A stretch of DNA of 41,226 bases from Oscillospiraceae bacterium (lineage in GTDB: Bacteria; Bacillota; Clostridia; Oscillospirales; Ruminococcaceae). Both the position numbers and the translations under genes were made by a program. The stretch lies in the NCBI GenBank assembly GCA_009777415.1, contig WRLX01000004.1, positions 1 through 41,226 of the forward strand. The letters run 5' to 3'. Positions within the stretch are counted from its first letter, which is position 1. Every line of letters starts with the position of its first letter. Below are positions 1 to 11,117 of the stretch, in pieces. A model generated the notes under the pieces. The model ran no database searches. It was not told where the DNA came from and saw only the letters and a list, made by a program, of their open reading frames with translations.

Positions 1-237
1 TACTGTATGCCTTGCCCTGCGGGCGTGAATATTCCGTGGTGTTTCTCGATTTGGAACGGATACGCCATTTATGAGAACCGCGGACATACCAACTGGTCAT
101 GGAGCATGGTTAATGAGGAGAACCGCCCCCATAATTGTAACGGGTGCGGCAAGTGCAACGATATATGCCCGCAGGGGATTGACGTAATCGCTGATTTAAA
201 GTTGGTTGACGGGGATATGGATGCGATTAAGTGGTGA
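1..237 (+). CDS. Aldo/keto reductase with C-terminal 4Fe-4S region, 3' end only (truncated by window start)
   Basis: Open from window edge; YCMPCPAGVNIPWCFSIWN and CNGCGKCNDICPQGIDV motifs typical of ferredoxin-containing aldo/keto reductases. Confidence 0.75.
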   Translation, partial: YCMPCPAGVNIPWCFSIWNGYAIYENRGHTNWSWSMVNEENRPHNCNGCGKCNDICPQGIDVIADLKLVDGDMDAIKW

Positions 238-351
238 AAAACAATCAAATGCACACAAACCCCTTGCAATTTCTTTCAATATGTGGTATGATTATTCCCA
301 TATTTAGGTACAATACTATAAAAAGCAGACAAGAAACTCTAAACAGCACAT

Positions 352-461
352 TTGCGCAGAAATGATATGGGTAAAAGTTTGAAAAATAAGAGAGGGCGAA
401 CCACCATGCCGCAAATTTCATTGAGATTTGTGCAAGGTGGGGCGGCATGGTCATAACGATG
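352..461 (+). promoter_or_regulatory. Leader: family-A hairpin/SD fused to family-B leader; uORF 379-456 MKNKRGRTTMPQISLRFVQGGAAWS*
   Basis: GCACATTTGCGCAG..GGGTAAAAGTTTGAAA, then ACCATGCCGC/GCGGCATGGT 10-bp stem. Confidence 0.8.
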
Positions 462-1124
462 ACAAATATTTTACTGAGCAGGTACGATATAAGTAAGCGT
501 TGGTGCTTAAAAGAACTGAAAAAGTATATCAAGAAAGATGCGCGGGTGGCTGTCGTTGCTTTTTCATTCGGCGATGAGATTTCCAATTCGGGCGAATGGG
601 ACAGGTTTTACGGCGAAAAAGGCGTACTGAGCGTTGCTATTGAAAAATCGCTCAAGCATTACGGGGTTCATCGTGAAAGTATAGAATATGTCGATTATTT
701 CCGCGATACTCCCGCAACGGCAAAACGCAAACTGCAAAACGCGGACATACTCTATTTTCCCGGAGGTGCGGCGGATAAAATCATGGCGCGGGTTATAGAG
801 CTTGAATTATATCACGCAATTGAAAATCACCGAGGTGTAGTAATCGGATTTGGCGCTGGTGCGCAGGTGCAGTTGGCGAATTACCACATTTCGTCGGATG
901 GCAAGCGGATGTGCTACAGCTTGGGATTCCGTTTTGCGGAGGGGTTTGACATCGAGCCTAATTACTCGGGAGATGAATCGCAAAACTATTTTATAGGGCG
1001 AGTTGTTACCGAGACGGGAGTCCCCGTTTACGCAATCGGAGAAGAAGGTGCGATTATTGTCGATAACGGCGCAATGAATGTGCTGGGCGATGTGCATTGC
1101 TTTAGAAAAAGGGAAACAGCTTAA
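447..1124 (+). CDS. Peptidase S51 (peptidase E/cyanophycinase-like) family protein, nucleophile Ser apparently absent
   Basis: MVITMTNILLSRYD..., GGAADKIM, VVIGFGAGAQVQ at the usual GxSAG elbow position; start ATG at 447 or 459. Confidence 0.6.
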   Translation: MVITMTNILLSRYDISKRWCLKELKKYIKKDARVAVVAFSFGDEISNSGEWDRFYGEKGVLSVAIEKSLKHYGVHRESIEYVDYFRDTPATAKRKLQNADILYFPGGAADKIMARVIELELYHAIENHRGVVIGFGAGAQVQLANYHISSDGKRMCYSLGFRFAEGFDIEPNYSGDESQNYFIGRVVTETGVPVYAIGEEGAIIVDNGAMNVLGDVHCFRKRETA

Positions 1125-1128
1125 TAGA

Positions 1129-3501
<2,373 letters not shown>

Positions 3502-3506
3502 TTTTA

Positions 3507-3666
3507 GAACCTGTCTTCATAAGCAAACGCACTGCTAAAACGGCGAATTTTCTGCCATACTGCGTTGATTTTTGCTTAAATATGCACGGATATTCGCACA
3601 AAAATCGCCTTGTCTGACGAAAAATCCCGCTCGTTTTATCAGCACGTCGCTTATGAAGACAGGTTC
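3507..3666 (+). repeat. Family-C long-hairpin MITE-like element C1, TSD TTA
   Basis: GAACCTGTCTTCATAAGC...GCTTATGAAGACAGGTTC flanked by TTA both sides; core CCATACTGCGTTGATTTTTGC...GCACAAAAATCGCCTTGTCTGACGAAAAATC. Confidence 0.88.
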
Positions 3667-3722
3667 TTAGTCTGAGGCAACTAACTTACAAAAAAATAAA
3701 ATGTAATATGGAGATAGAGTAA

Positions 3723-4178
3723 ATGTATACAGATAAGGTTATGGAACACTTTGCAAATCCGAGCAATGTCGGGGAATTACCCGATGCTAACGGAATCGGC
3801 GAAGTAGGCAACGCCAAATGCGGCGATATTATGAAAATGTACTTGAAAATCGAAGGCGGGATTATACAAGATGTTCGATTTAAGACATTCGGGTGTGGCG
3901 CGGCGATTGCGACTTCATCAATTGCCACGGAATTAATAAAAGGCAAGCCGATTGAAGACGCACTTGCCCTTTCAAATAAAACCGTGGTAAAGGAATTAGG
4001 CGGACTTCCCGACGCTAAACTACACTGCTCCGTCTTGGCGGAACAAGCGGTAAAAGCCGCTGTCAGCGATTATTATAAGCGGCAGGGGATTGAGCCGTCG
4101 CTGTTTGTAATAGCAGTAAAAGACGGCACATCCCACGAGGAACACATATGTTGCGGCGAGGGCGGGAATTGTAGTTAA
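3723..4178 (+). CDS. nifU: NifU/IscU-like Fe-S scaffold protein
   Basis: MYTDKVMEHFANPSNVGELPDANGIGEVGNAKCGDIMKMYL. Confidence 0.92.
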   Translation: MYTDKVMEHFANPSNVGELPDANGIGEVGNAKCGDIMKMYLKIEGGIIQDVRFKTFGCGAAIATSSIATELIKGKPIEDALALSNKTVVKELGGLPDAKLHCSVLAEQAVKAAVSDYYKRQGIEPSLFVIAVKDGTSHEEHICCGEGGNCS

Positions 4179-4233
4179 AGCATCGGAACTCGTCCGCAAA
4201 TACCTACCCTCATATACACAATATACACACGGT

Positions 4234-6657
4234 TTACCGCACAACAAAATTCACCAGCTTATCGGGGACAACGATTTCCTTAACAATCGTCTTCCCGTCT
4301 AATGTTGCGCCTAATGCTGATTTGGCGGAGGTGAGCATTGCGGATTTATCACAGCCCGCCCGAATAACCGACTTGGCTCTGACTTTTCCGTTGATTTGAA
4401 TCGCTATTTCAACCTCGTCATCAACGCATAACGCCTCGTCATACTCGGGCAATGACTGTTCGTTGAGGATACCGAAACCCGCCGCCTCAAACATTTCCTC
4501 AGTGATATGCGGCGCGAATGGGTTAAGCAGGATTAAAAACGTCCTGAGTTCCGCTTTGTTAATTGAACCCGCCGCATAAATTTCGTTAATAAGCGACATT
4601 AATGCGGCAATCGCCGTATTAAATTTAAGGTTCTCTATATCATAGGTGACTTTTTTGATTGTTCTGTGAAAAGACGCTCCAAGCCCCTTGCTGTAATCAT
4701 TGACTTCCGCGCAGGGTGTGTCGCTTTCCTTTACAGTCAAGTTCTGCAAAGCCCAAACCCTGTCCAAAAAGCGTTTACAGCCTTTAATCCCTGTGGTACT
4801 CCATGGGGCAACTTTCTCAAAATCCCCCACAAACATCTCATACAGCCTTAATGCGTCCGCACCGTAATCGCGGATTACATCGTCGGGGTTAATGACATTC
4901 CCGCGCGATTTTGACATTTTCTGCATATCCTCGCCGAGAATCATTCCGTGCGAGGTTCGTTTTTGATACGGTTCTTTAGTTGTCACAACTCCTATATCAT
5001 ACAAAAATTTGTGCCAAAACCTTGAGTACAGCAAATGCAGTGTGGTATGCTCCATTCCGCCATTGTACCAATTGATATTCATCCAGTAATCAAGCTTTTC
5101 TTTAGATGCCAATTCATTTTTATTGTGCGGGTCGCAGTAACGCAGGAAATACCACGAACTCCCCGCCCATTGCGGCATTGTATCGGTTTCCCGCTTTGCA
5201 TCGCCGCCGCATTCGGGGCAGGTTGTATTAATAAACCCGTCTAAAGCGGCTAACGGTGATTCGCCTGTATCAGTCGGAATATATGACTCCACCTCAGGCA
5301 GTTTCAGCGGCAACTCACTTTCGGGAATCGCAACCCACCCGCATTTGCCGCAGTTGACAAGCGGGATTGGCTCGCCCCAATAACGCTGACGGCTGAACAC
5401 CCAATCACGCAGTTTATAGTTAATTTTGGGTTCGCCTATCTTATTCTCAAAAAGCCAATCGGTAATTTTAGCCTTTGCCTCCTCAACGCTCAACCCGTCT
5501 AAAAAACCGGAATTTACCATAACCCCTGTGTCACAGTCAACAAAAGCCTCTTTTTCTATATCTCCGCCCTTTACAACTTCCACAACAGGCAACTCGAATT
5601 TCCGCGCAAATTCCCAGTCGCGGGTGTCATGACCGGGGACTGCCATAATCGCGCCTGTGCCATAGCTCATCAAGACATAATCGGAGACAAAAATCGGTAT
5701 TTCCTTGTTGTTCACGGGATTAATTGCCGATACTCCGTCTAATTTTACGCCGGACTTGTCCTTATTCATTTCGCTTCGTTCAAAGTCGGATTTCCGCCCC
5801 GCCGCCGCCTTGTACTCTTCTATTTCAGGTAAATTATTAAGCCTGTCCGCCCACTTTTCTATATAAGGGTGTTCGGGAGAAATAACCATGTAAGTCGCAC
5901 CAAAGAGTGTATCGGGGCGGGTTGTGTATACTCTCATTGTTTCCCCGGCAGTTGTCTTGAAATCAACTTCCGCACCCGTGCTTCTGCCAATCCAGTTAAT
6001 CTGCGATAATCTGACACGCTCCGGGTAATCCACCCCATCCAAGTCGTCAATAAGCCGCTGTGCATACTCGGTAATTTTCAGCATCCACTGGCTCTTGACT
6101 TTCCGCACGACTTCACTGTGGCAACGCTCGCAACTCCCGTCAACGACCTCCTCATTTGCAAGCACGACCTTACAATCTGTACACCAATTTACCGCCATTT
6201 CCTTTTTATAAGCAAGTCCCTTTTTAAACAACTGCAAAAAAATCCACTGTGTCCATTTATAGTATTCGGGGTCAGTGGTATTGACTTCCCTTGACCAGTC
6301 AAACGAAAACCCGATTGCTTTTGATTGTCTTGTGAAATTCTTAATGTTTTCGGCGGTGACTGCCGCAGGGTGGATTTTGTTTTTGATTGCAAAATTTTCG
6401 GTAGGTAGTCCGAACGCATCCCACCCGAACGGATAGAGTACATTATAGCCTTCTAACCTGCGTTTCCTTGCGAGAATATCCATTGCCGTATACGGACGCG
6501 GATGACCTATATGAAGCCCTTGTCCCGATGGGTAGGGAAACTCCACAAGAACGTAGAACTTTTCCTTATTTTTGTCCTCGCTCACCTTAAAGGTTTCATG
6601 CTCGTCCCAATAATTCTGCCACTTTTTTTCGATTGCCGTATAATCATAATTTCCCAT
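4234..6657 (-). CDS. leuS: Leucyl-tRNA synthetase
   Basis: [49 protein letters not shown]; start trimmed to the ATG after the leader module. Confidence 0.97.
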   Translation of the reverse strand: MGNYDYTAIEKKWQNYWDEHETFKVSEDKNKEKFYVLVEFPYPSGQGLHIGHPRPYTAMDILARKRRLEGYNVLYPFGWDAFGLPTENFAIKNKIHPAAVTAENIKNFTRQSKAIGFSFDWSREVNTTDPEYYKWTQWIFLQLFKKGLAYKKEMAVNWCTDCKVVLANEEVVDGSCERCHSEVVRKVKSQWMLKITEYAQRLIDDLDGVDYPERVRLSQINWIGRSTGAEVDFKTTAGETMRVYTTRPDTLFGATYMVISPEHPYIEKWADRLNNLPEIEEYKAAAGRKSDFERSEMNKDKSGVKLDGVSAINPVNNKEIPIFVSDYVLMSYGTGAIMAVPGHDTRDWEFARKFELPVVEVVKGGDIEKEAFVDCDTGVMVNSGFLDGLSVEEAKAKITDWLFENKIGEPKINYKLRDWVFSRQRYWGEPIPLVNCGKCGWVAIPESELPLKLPEVESYIPTDTGESPLAALDGFINTTCPECGGDAKRETDTMPQWAGSSWYFLRYCDPHNKNELASKEKLDYWMNINWYNGGMEHTTLHLLYSRFWHKFLYDIGVVTTKEPYQKRTSHGMILGEDMQKMSKSRGNVINPDDVIRDYGADALRLYEMFVGDFEKVAPWSTTGIKGCKRFLDRVWALQNLTVKESDTPCAEVNDYSKGLGASFHRTIKKVTYDIENLKFNTAIAALMSLINEIYAAGSINKAELRTFLILLNPFAPHITEEMFEAAGFGILNEQSLPEYDEALCVDDEVEIAIQINGKVRAKSVIRAGCDKSAMLTSAKSALGATLDGKTIVKEIVVPDKLVNFVVR

Positions 6658-6865
6658 TCTTTTACCCTTTCCCCTTCTGCACAAGTGTGCTATATAAATT
6701 CGTTTTCCCATTTAACCGGAGTTTTGATTTCAATCTTTTACCCTTTCCCCCTCTGCACAAGTGTGCTATATAAATTCGTTTTCCCATTTAACCGGAGTTT
6801 TGATTTCAATCTTTTACCCTTTCCCCTTCTGCACAAGTGTGCCACATAAATTTATTTTCCCCGTT
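6658..6865 (-). repeat. Family-A tandem leader array (about 3 units, period 76 bp) upstream of leuS
   Basis: Repeated CTCCGGTTAAATGGGAAAACGAATTTATATAGCACACTTGTGCAG(A/G)GGGGAAAGGGTAAAAG; uORFs 6662-6733 and 6738-6809. Confidence 0.92.
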
Positions 6866-7724
6866 TACCGGAGACTACGGACAGCAACAGCTCACGCAGG
6901 ACTTTTCCCGCAGTTGCCGCACAAACTCCGTTGTTATCATATGGCGGAGAGTATTCCGCTAAATCTGCGCCTACAATGTTCATATTCATCGTAACACAAA
7001 ACTCCTTAATCATTCCCCGCAGGTAATTAAACCGCCATCCACCCGCCTCGGGAGTCCCCGTTGCGGGAAATTCGGACGGGTCAAGTACATCAAGGTCAAT
7101 TGTCATATATACGGGAGTATTTCCCAAGTCTCTCCCCAAATCCCGTTCAAAGTCCCCGTTTATGAATACCCGCTCTTTTGACCACTTAAATTCTTCGCGA
7201 GTTCCCGAGCGTATGCCGAAGCTGTGGATTTTATTATCGCCGACTAATTCCCAAGCCCGCCGCATTACACAAGCGTGGGACAGCTTTTCGCCGAGGTACT
7301 CATCGCGCAAGTCCGTGTGTGCGTCAAAGTGGATTATGTGCAAATCGGGATACTTTTCAAGGCAAGCTTCAACTGCGGGCAATGTTACAAGATGTTCCCC
7401 CCCGAGCATAATCGGGATTTTATTATCGTACACAATATCGCTTGCCCCCGCCTTGACAATACCGAGTACTTTTTCGGTATTACCGAACGGCAACTCTAAC
7501 TCGCCCGAATCAAACACTTTTATATCGCTCAAATCACGCTCTAAATAAGGGCTGTATGTTTCAAGCCCGTAGCTTTCACTGCGGATTACCTTTCCGGCAA
7601 ACCGCGTACCGGGTCGGTAGGATGTGGTCCCGTCAAATCCCGCGCCGAATAAAACAATGTCTGCGGATTCGTAATCACTGTCGCATCCGATAAACCTGTC
7701 GGTAATAATAGATTTGTTTAACAT
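6852..7724 (-). CDS. speB: Agmatinase / ureohydrolase family
   Basis: GGEHLVTLPAVEA, IHFDAHTDLRDEY, DLDVLDPSEFPATGTPEAGG. Confidence 0.92.
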   Translation of the reverse strand: MLNKSIITDRFIGCDSDYESADIVLFGAGFDGTTSYRPGTRFAGKVIRSESYGLETYSPYLERDLSDIKVFDSGELELPFGNTEKVLGIVKAGASDIVYDNKIPIMLGGEHLVTLPAVEACLEKYPDLHIIHFDAHTDLRDEYLGEKLSHACVMRRAWELVGDNKIHSFGIRSGTREEFKWSKERVFINGDFERDLGRDLGNTPVYMTIDLDVLDPSEFPATGTPEAGGWRFNYLRGMIKEFCVTMNMNIVGADLAEYSPPYDNNGVCAATAGKVLRELLLSVVSGKRGK

Positions 7725-7727
7725 ATA

Positions 7728-7806
7728 CTTTTACCCATGCCCTTTCTGCACAAATGTGCCATAAAAATTCGCTTTCCCATTTGCGTAGACTTATTTTCAA
7801 ACTTTT
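7728..7806 (-). repeat. Family-A leader upstream of speB (uORF frame shifted by 1 nt)
   Basis: GTTTGAAAATAAGTCTACGCAAATGGGAAAGCGAATTTTTATGGCACATTTGTGCAGAAAGGGCATGGGTAAAAG. Confidence 0.85.
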
Positions 7807-7819
7807 TAACTCCCGATTT

Positions 7820-8713
7820 TCAACTCTCAACTCTTAAATCCCAACCCTCAACACCCCGCAATAGTTCCTCTACATAAGTCGGCAAGGCAAATGCACCCCT
7901 GTGCAGATTTGTATTGTAATAGCGGCTCTTGATTCCCAAAGCGTTCCACCTTTCGTCTTGTAAATCGTTGGTGGGGTGAATTTTCTTGCTCGCGAATCCG
8001 AAAAGCCAATGCCCCGAAGGATAGGTCGGGATATGCGCCTGATACACTTTGCTAATCGGGAAAGACTCGACTATTCGCTTATGCGCCCGTTGCATTGCTG
8101 CCGCGTCTTTGTGGTAAAACGGGCTTTCGTGCTGATTAACCATGATTCCGTTTTCGGTAAGCGCGTTAAAGCAGTTGCCGTAAAACTCTTTCTTAAACAA
8201 TCCCTCGCCCGGCCCTTGCGGGTCTGTGGAATCGACTATTATTATATCGTAGGCATTTTCACGGCTACGCACGAATTTTAACCCGTCTTGATAGTAAATA
8301 CTAAGTCTCGGGTCATCGAAGCAACAGGCAGTCCCCGGCAAAAACTCTTTACAAGCTTTTACCACAATCTCATCAATTTCAACCATGTCAATTTTTGTAA
8401 TACAACTATAGCGGCACAGCTCGCGGATTGCTCCGCCGTCCCCCGCGCCTATAACCAACACAGAGCCTGTACCTTTATCCGACAAGTGAGGCAATGCTGC
8501 CGCCATGGGTACGTGTACAATCATGTCATGGTAGATGAACTCGTCCCGCTCGCTCAACATCATAAATCCGTCAAGAGTTAAGAACCGCCCGAACTCCTCC
8601 GATTCAAACACGTCTATTCGCTGTATTCCGGATTCCGCCGAAAAAAGTTGTTTTGTGACTTTAATCGAAAGCTTTACCGTTTTTGTGTGACACTCGTTAA
8701 ACCACAAATCCAT
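7820..8713 (-). CDS. speE: Spermidine synthase
   Basis: VLVIGAGDGGAIRELCRY, IIVDSTDPQGPGEGLF, adjacent to speB; start trimmed to MDLWFNE. Confidence 0.95.
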   Translation of the reverse strand: MDLWFNECHTKTVKLSIKVTKQLFSAESGIQRIDVFESEEFGRFLTLDGFMMLSERDEFIYHDMIVHVPMAAALPHLSDKGTGSVLVIGAGDGGAIRELCRYSCITKIDMVEIDEIVVKACKEFLPGTACCFDDPRLSIYYQDGLKFVRSRENAYDIIIVDSTDPQGPGEGLFKKEFYGNCFNALTENGIMVNQHESPFYHKDAAAMQRAHKRIVESFPISKVYQAHIPTYPSGHWLFGFASKKIHPTNDLQDERWNALGIKSRYYNTNLHRGAFALPTYVEELLRGVEGWDLRVES

Positions 8714-8985
8714 GTTTTTACCCTTGTCCTTTCTGACCATGTGAGCTATAAAAGTTTCGTTTTCCGCATTTACGCAGATTTACTTTCAAACTTTTTACCC
8801 TTGCCCTGTCTGACTAAGTGAGCTATAAAAGTTTCGCTTTCCGCATTTACGCAGATTTACTTTCAAACTTTTTACCCTTGCCCTTTCTGACCATGTGAGC
8901 TATAAAAGTTTCGTTTTCCGCATTTACGCAGATTTACTTTCAAACTTTTTACCCTTGCCCTTTCTGACTAAGTGAGCCTCGCATA
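8714..8985 (-). repeat. Family-A tandem leader array (>3 units, exact 77-bp period) upstream of speE
   Basis: ACCC cores at 8721, 8798, 8875, 8952; uORFs 8718-8789, 8795-8866, 8872-8943. Confidence 0.95.
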
Positions 8986-9068
8986 TGCTAATTACTAACT
9001 ATTATACCATGAATTGTCTGGGTTTGCAACAAAAAAATCGGGAATATTATTAATATTAAAAAAAACAC

Positions 9069-9097
9069 TTTACAAATACCAACAAAAGGTATATAAT
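9069..9097 (+). promoter_or_regulatory. Sigma-A promoter for YtxH-like gene
   Basis: TTTACA-N17-TATAAT. Confidence 0.75.
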
Positions 9098-9173
9098 AGA
9101 TATTAAACCTCCGCGGAAACTAACGTACGGTGGTAGTATATTCACTTCTTGCTGAATTTAGCAAGGGAAAGGT

Positions 9174-9701
9174 ATGGGTAAAATTATGAAATTGGCATTG
9201 GCGGCTTTTGGCGTAGCGACTTTAGTAGGAGTCGGCTATATCATTGGTAAAAAAGTAATGGAAAAGAAAAAATCGGAGGAGGATTATTACGAATTCGATG
9301 AAACCGGCGATTCGGGCGAATTTGTCTCAAGTGAACACACAGACGAAGACGGCGGACCGGATGTCGGCGTTTACGCAAAGGAAAAATACGGCGACAAGAT
9401 TCGCAAAGCTTCCCTCTTTGCGGTCGGCGCAATCAAAACCGGGGCGGATAAGCTCGGGGAAACTTTTAACGACATAAAAACGAAGGACATGGTAAAAAAA
9501 GGCGAACAAACATTTGAGGCTGTAAAAGAAACAGGCGGAAACATCAAAAATGATATCAAAAGAGACATTGAGGATTTAAAAAGCATGGTCTCTTCAATTG
9601 AAGACGAGGTGCAGGAATCACAATTGTTTGAAAAAGCCGAAAACACTGCGCGGGAAGTCACCGACGAAGTAAAAGATATTTTCGGCGAGGGCAATAAATA
9701 G
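9174..9701 (+). CDS. YtxH-like membrane-anchored coiled-coil protein
   Basis: N-terminal TM segment then KK-rich region and charged helical C-terminus; good upstream promoter. Confidence 0.5.
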   Translation: MGKIMKLALAAFGVATLVGVGYIIGKKVMEKKKSEEDYYEFDETGDSGEFVSSEHTDEDGGPDVGVYAKEKYGDKIRKASLFAVGAIKTGADKLGETFNDIKTKDMVKKGEQTFEAVKETGGNIKNDIKRDIEDLKSMVSSIEDEVQESQLFEKAENTAREVTDEVKDIFGEGNK

Positions 9702-9711
9702 AAACGAATAT

Positions 9712-9747
9712 TTCAAGCGGCGGGTTATGCAAAACCGCCGCTTATAT
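9712..9747 (+). terminator. Putative intrinsic terminator
   Basis: AAGCGGCGGGTTATGCAAAACCGCCGCTTATATT. Confidence 0.65.
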
Positions 9748-9749
9748 TA

Positions 9750-9908
9750 TTAATCCGCAACAAAACTCTTATACACTTTGCCTTGTATTTTTGCCGCCGT
9801 ACTGCGTTGATTTTTGTTCAAATATAAGCGTATATTCTCGCAAAAATCGCCTTGTCTGCCGACAAAAATTCTGCGGCAAATAGCGTCAAGACTTCCGTTG
9901 CGAATTAA
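9750..9908 (+). repeat. Family-C element C2 (same core, different arms)
   Basis: CCGTACTGCGTTGATTTTTGTTC...GCAAAAATCGCCTTGTCTGCCG; imperfect arms CGCAACAAAACTCTT/AAGACTTCCGTTGCG. Confidence 0.75.
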
Positions 9909-10669
9909 TATTGCGCTATCGCAACCAAATCATTAATGAGCTCTCCGGCGATAATCAAGCCCGCAACAGCTGGAACAAATGAGTTGCTGCCGGGAATCTG
10001 CCGCCTTCGGGTGCATTTTCGAACCGTATTGGGCGGACAGACACAATTTGTCTTACAGCTTGTCAGCACATCTTCTTTAGGCGTGATTACATCTTCCTTA
10101 GAATACACAACTTTCAGTTTCGGAATACCTCGCTTGCGCAATTCGCGCCGCATTACTTTTGCAAGCGGGCATACTGAGGTTTTGTATATATCCGCAACTT
10201 CAAAAGCCGCAGCATTGAGCTTATTCCCCGCCCCCATTGAGCTTATTACGGGAACGCCGCACTCATGTGCTTTTACGGCAAGCTCGATTTTCCCCGACAC
10301 TGTGTCAATCGCATCTATTATATAGTCGTATTTCGATAAATCAACTTGTGCCGATGTATCGGGCAAGTAAAAAATCTTGTACTTTTCCACAACGGCAGCG
10401 GGATTAATTTCAAGTACCCGTGACTTTGCCGCATCAACCTTATACAATCCTACGGTATTTACCGTCGCGTGTAATTGTCGGTTTATATTGGTAATGCAAA
10501 CCCTGTCATCGTCGAACAATGCCAATTTGCCCACCCCGCTTCGGGCAAGCGCCTCAACTGCATATCCGCCGACTCCGCCGATTCCGAACACAGCTACATT
10601 AGCATTGTACAATTTTGACATACCGTCTTTACCGTAGATTAATTCCGTTCTCGAAAACTTATTTAACAT
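9905..10669 (-). CDS. tcdA: tRNA threonylcarbamoyladenosine dehydratase (ThiF/E1-like)
   Basis: VFGIGGVGGYAVEALARSGVGKLALFDDD, SSMGAGNKLNA, RRRQIPGSNSFVPAVAGL; start at MLNKF after a degenerate family-B leader. Confidence 0.9.
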   Translation of the reverse strand: MLNKFSRTELIYGKDGMSKLYNANVAVFGIGGVGGYAVEALARSGVGKLALFDDDRVCITNINRQLHATVNTVGLYKVDAAKSRVLEINPAAVVEKYKIFYLPDTSAQVDLSKYDYIIDAIDTVSGKIELAVKAHECGVPVISSMGAGNKLNAAAFEVADIYKTSVCPLAKVMRRELRKRGIPKLKVVYSKEDVITPKEDVLTSCKTNCVCPPNTVRKCTRRRQIPGSNSFVPAVAGLIIAGELINDLVAIAQY

Positions 10670-10715
10670 TTCCGTGACCACGCTGCCTACTTTCTCGGCA
10701 TGGTGGTACATCCTT
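10670..10715 (-). promoter_or_regulatory. Degenerate family-B leader upstream of tcdA
   Basis: Minus strand TAAGAAAGGATGTACCACCATGCCGAGAAAGTAGGCAGCGTGGTCACGGAAATG. Confidence 0.55.
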
Positions 10716-10738
10716 TCTTAGAAACTGACTGACTATAA

Positions 10739-10926
10739 CTATGCTCTTACATTTAACTTCGCCTGTCTTGGGAAAATCACGCTCCGTAATCCCTGCCTAT
10801 GAGCGGATGTCATTTTCACACCATCTTCTTTAACGATGCCACCGATAATAACATTAGTGTCTCTTGTTGAATCTCCTGTCATCGTTTCTTTATCTTGTAC
10901 AATAAAGTCATAGCTAAATTATACAT
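10739..10926 (-). pseudogene. Possible frameshifted small ORF (…SYDFIVQDKETMTGDSTRDTNVIIGGIVKEDGVKMTSAHRQGLRSVIFPRQAKLNVRA*)
   Basis: SD-like AAGAAAGGGA + ATG at 10926, then coding-like frame offset by one nucleotide ending in TAG at 10739. Confidence 0.25.
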
Positions 10927-11079
10927 TCCCTTTCTTAAAATTTTCTATTCCTTATAATTATAACACATTGTTTTCGGAAAGTCAATGGGTAAATTTGCAC
11001 AAATTTTCCGGAGTTTTTTTGGAACAAAAACAAAAACCCGCTTTTGCGGCAATAAATTCAGAACATTGTAAAAAATGTG

Positions 11080-11108
11080 TTGACAACAACTCCAAATTCT
11101 GTTATACT
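11080..11108 (+). promoter_or_regulatory. Sigma-A promoter upstream of 94-aa gene and nrdG
   Basis: TTGACA-N17-TATACT. Confidence 0.85.
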
Positions 11109-11117
11109 TTTATTTAA

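Noticed and set aside
352-461. Known riboswitch or T-box in the family-B leader
   Set aside because: The element is ~75 nt, precedes functionally unrelated genes and shows no T-box/riboswitch signature I recognise; a CM search would be decisive
3504-3669. Family-C hairpins as simple intrinsic terminators
   Set aside because: No U-tract at the ends, ~160 bp long, TSD-flanked, and found inside leaders upstream of genes
6502-6994. ORFs antisense to the family-A array (e.g. [22 protein letters not shown]...)
   Set aside because: Repetitive translation is only the reverse strand of the leader repeats, with no start context of its own
6658-8985. CRISPR-like arrays in the 76-78 bp tandem repeats
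   Set aside because: No unique spacers between repeats; whole units are repeated and carry SD/uORF sequence; no cas genes
8714-8985. Family-A TTGAAA...TATAG as a repeated promoter
   Set aside because: TTGAAA to TATA spacing is over 30 bp, far from 16-18; real consensus promoters are seen elsewhere in the window
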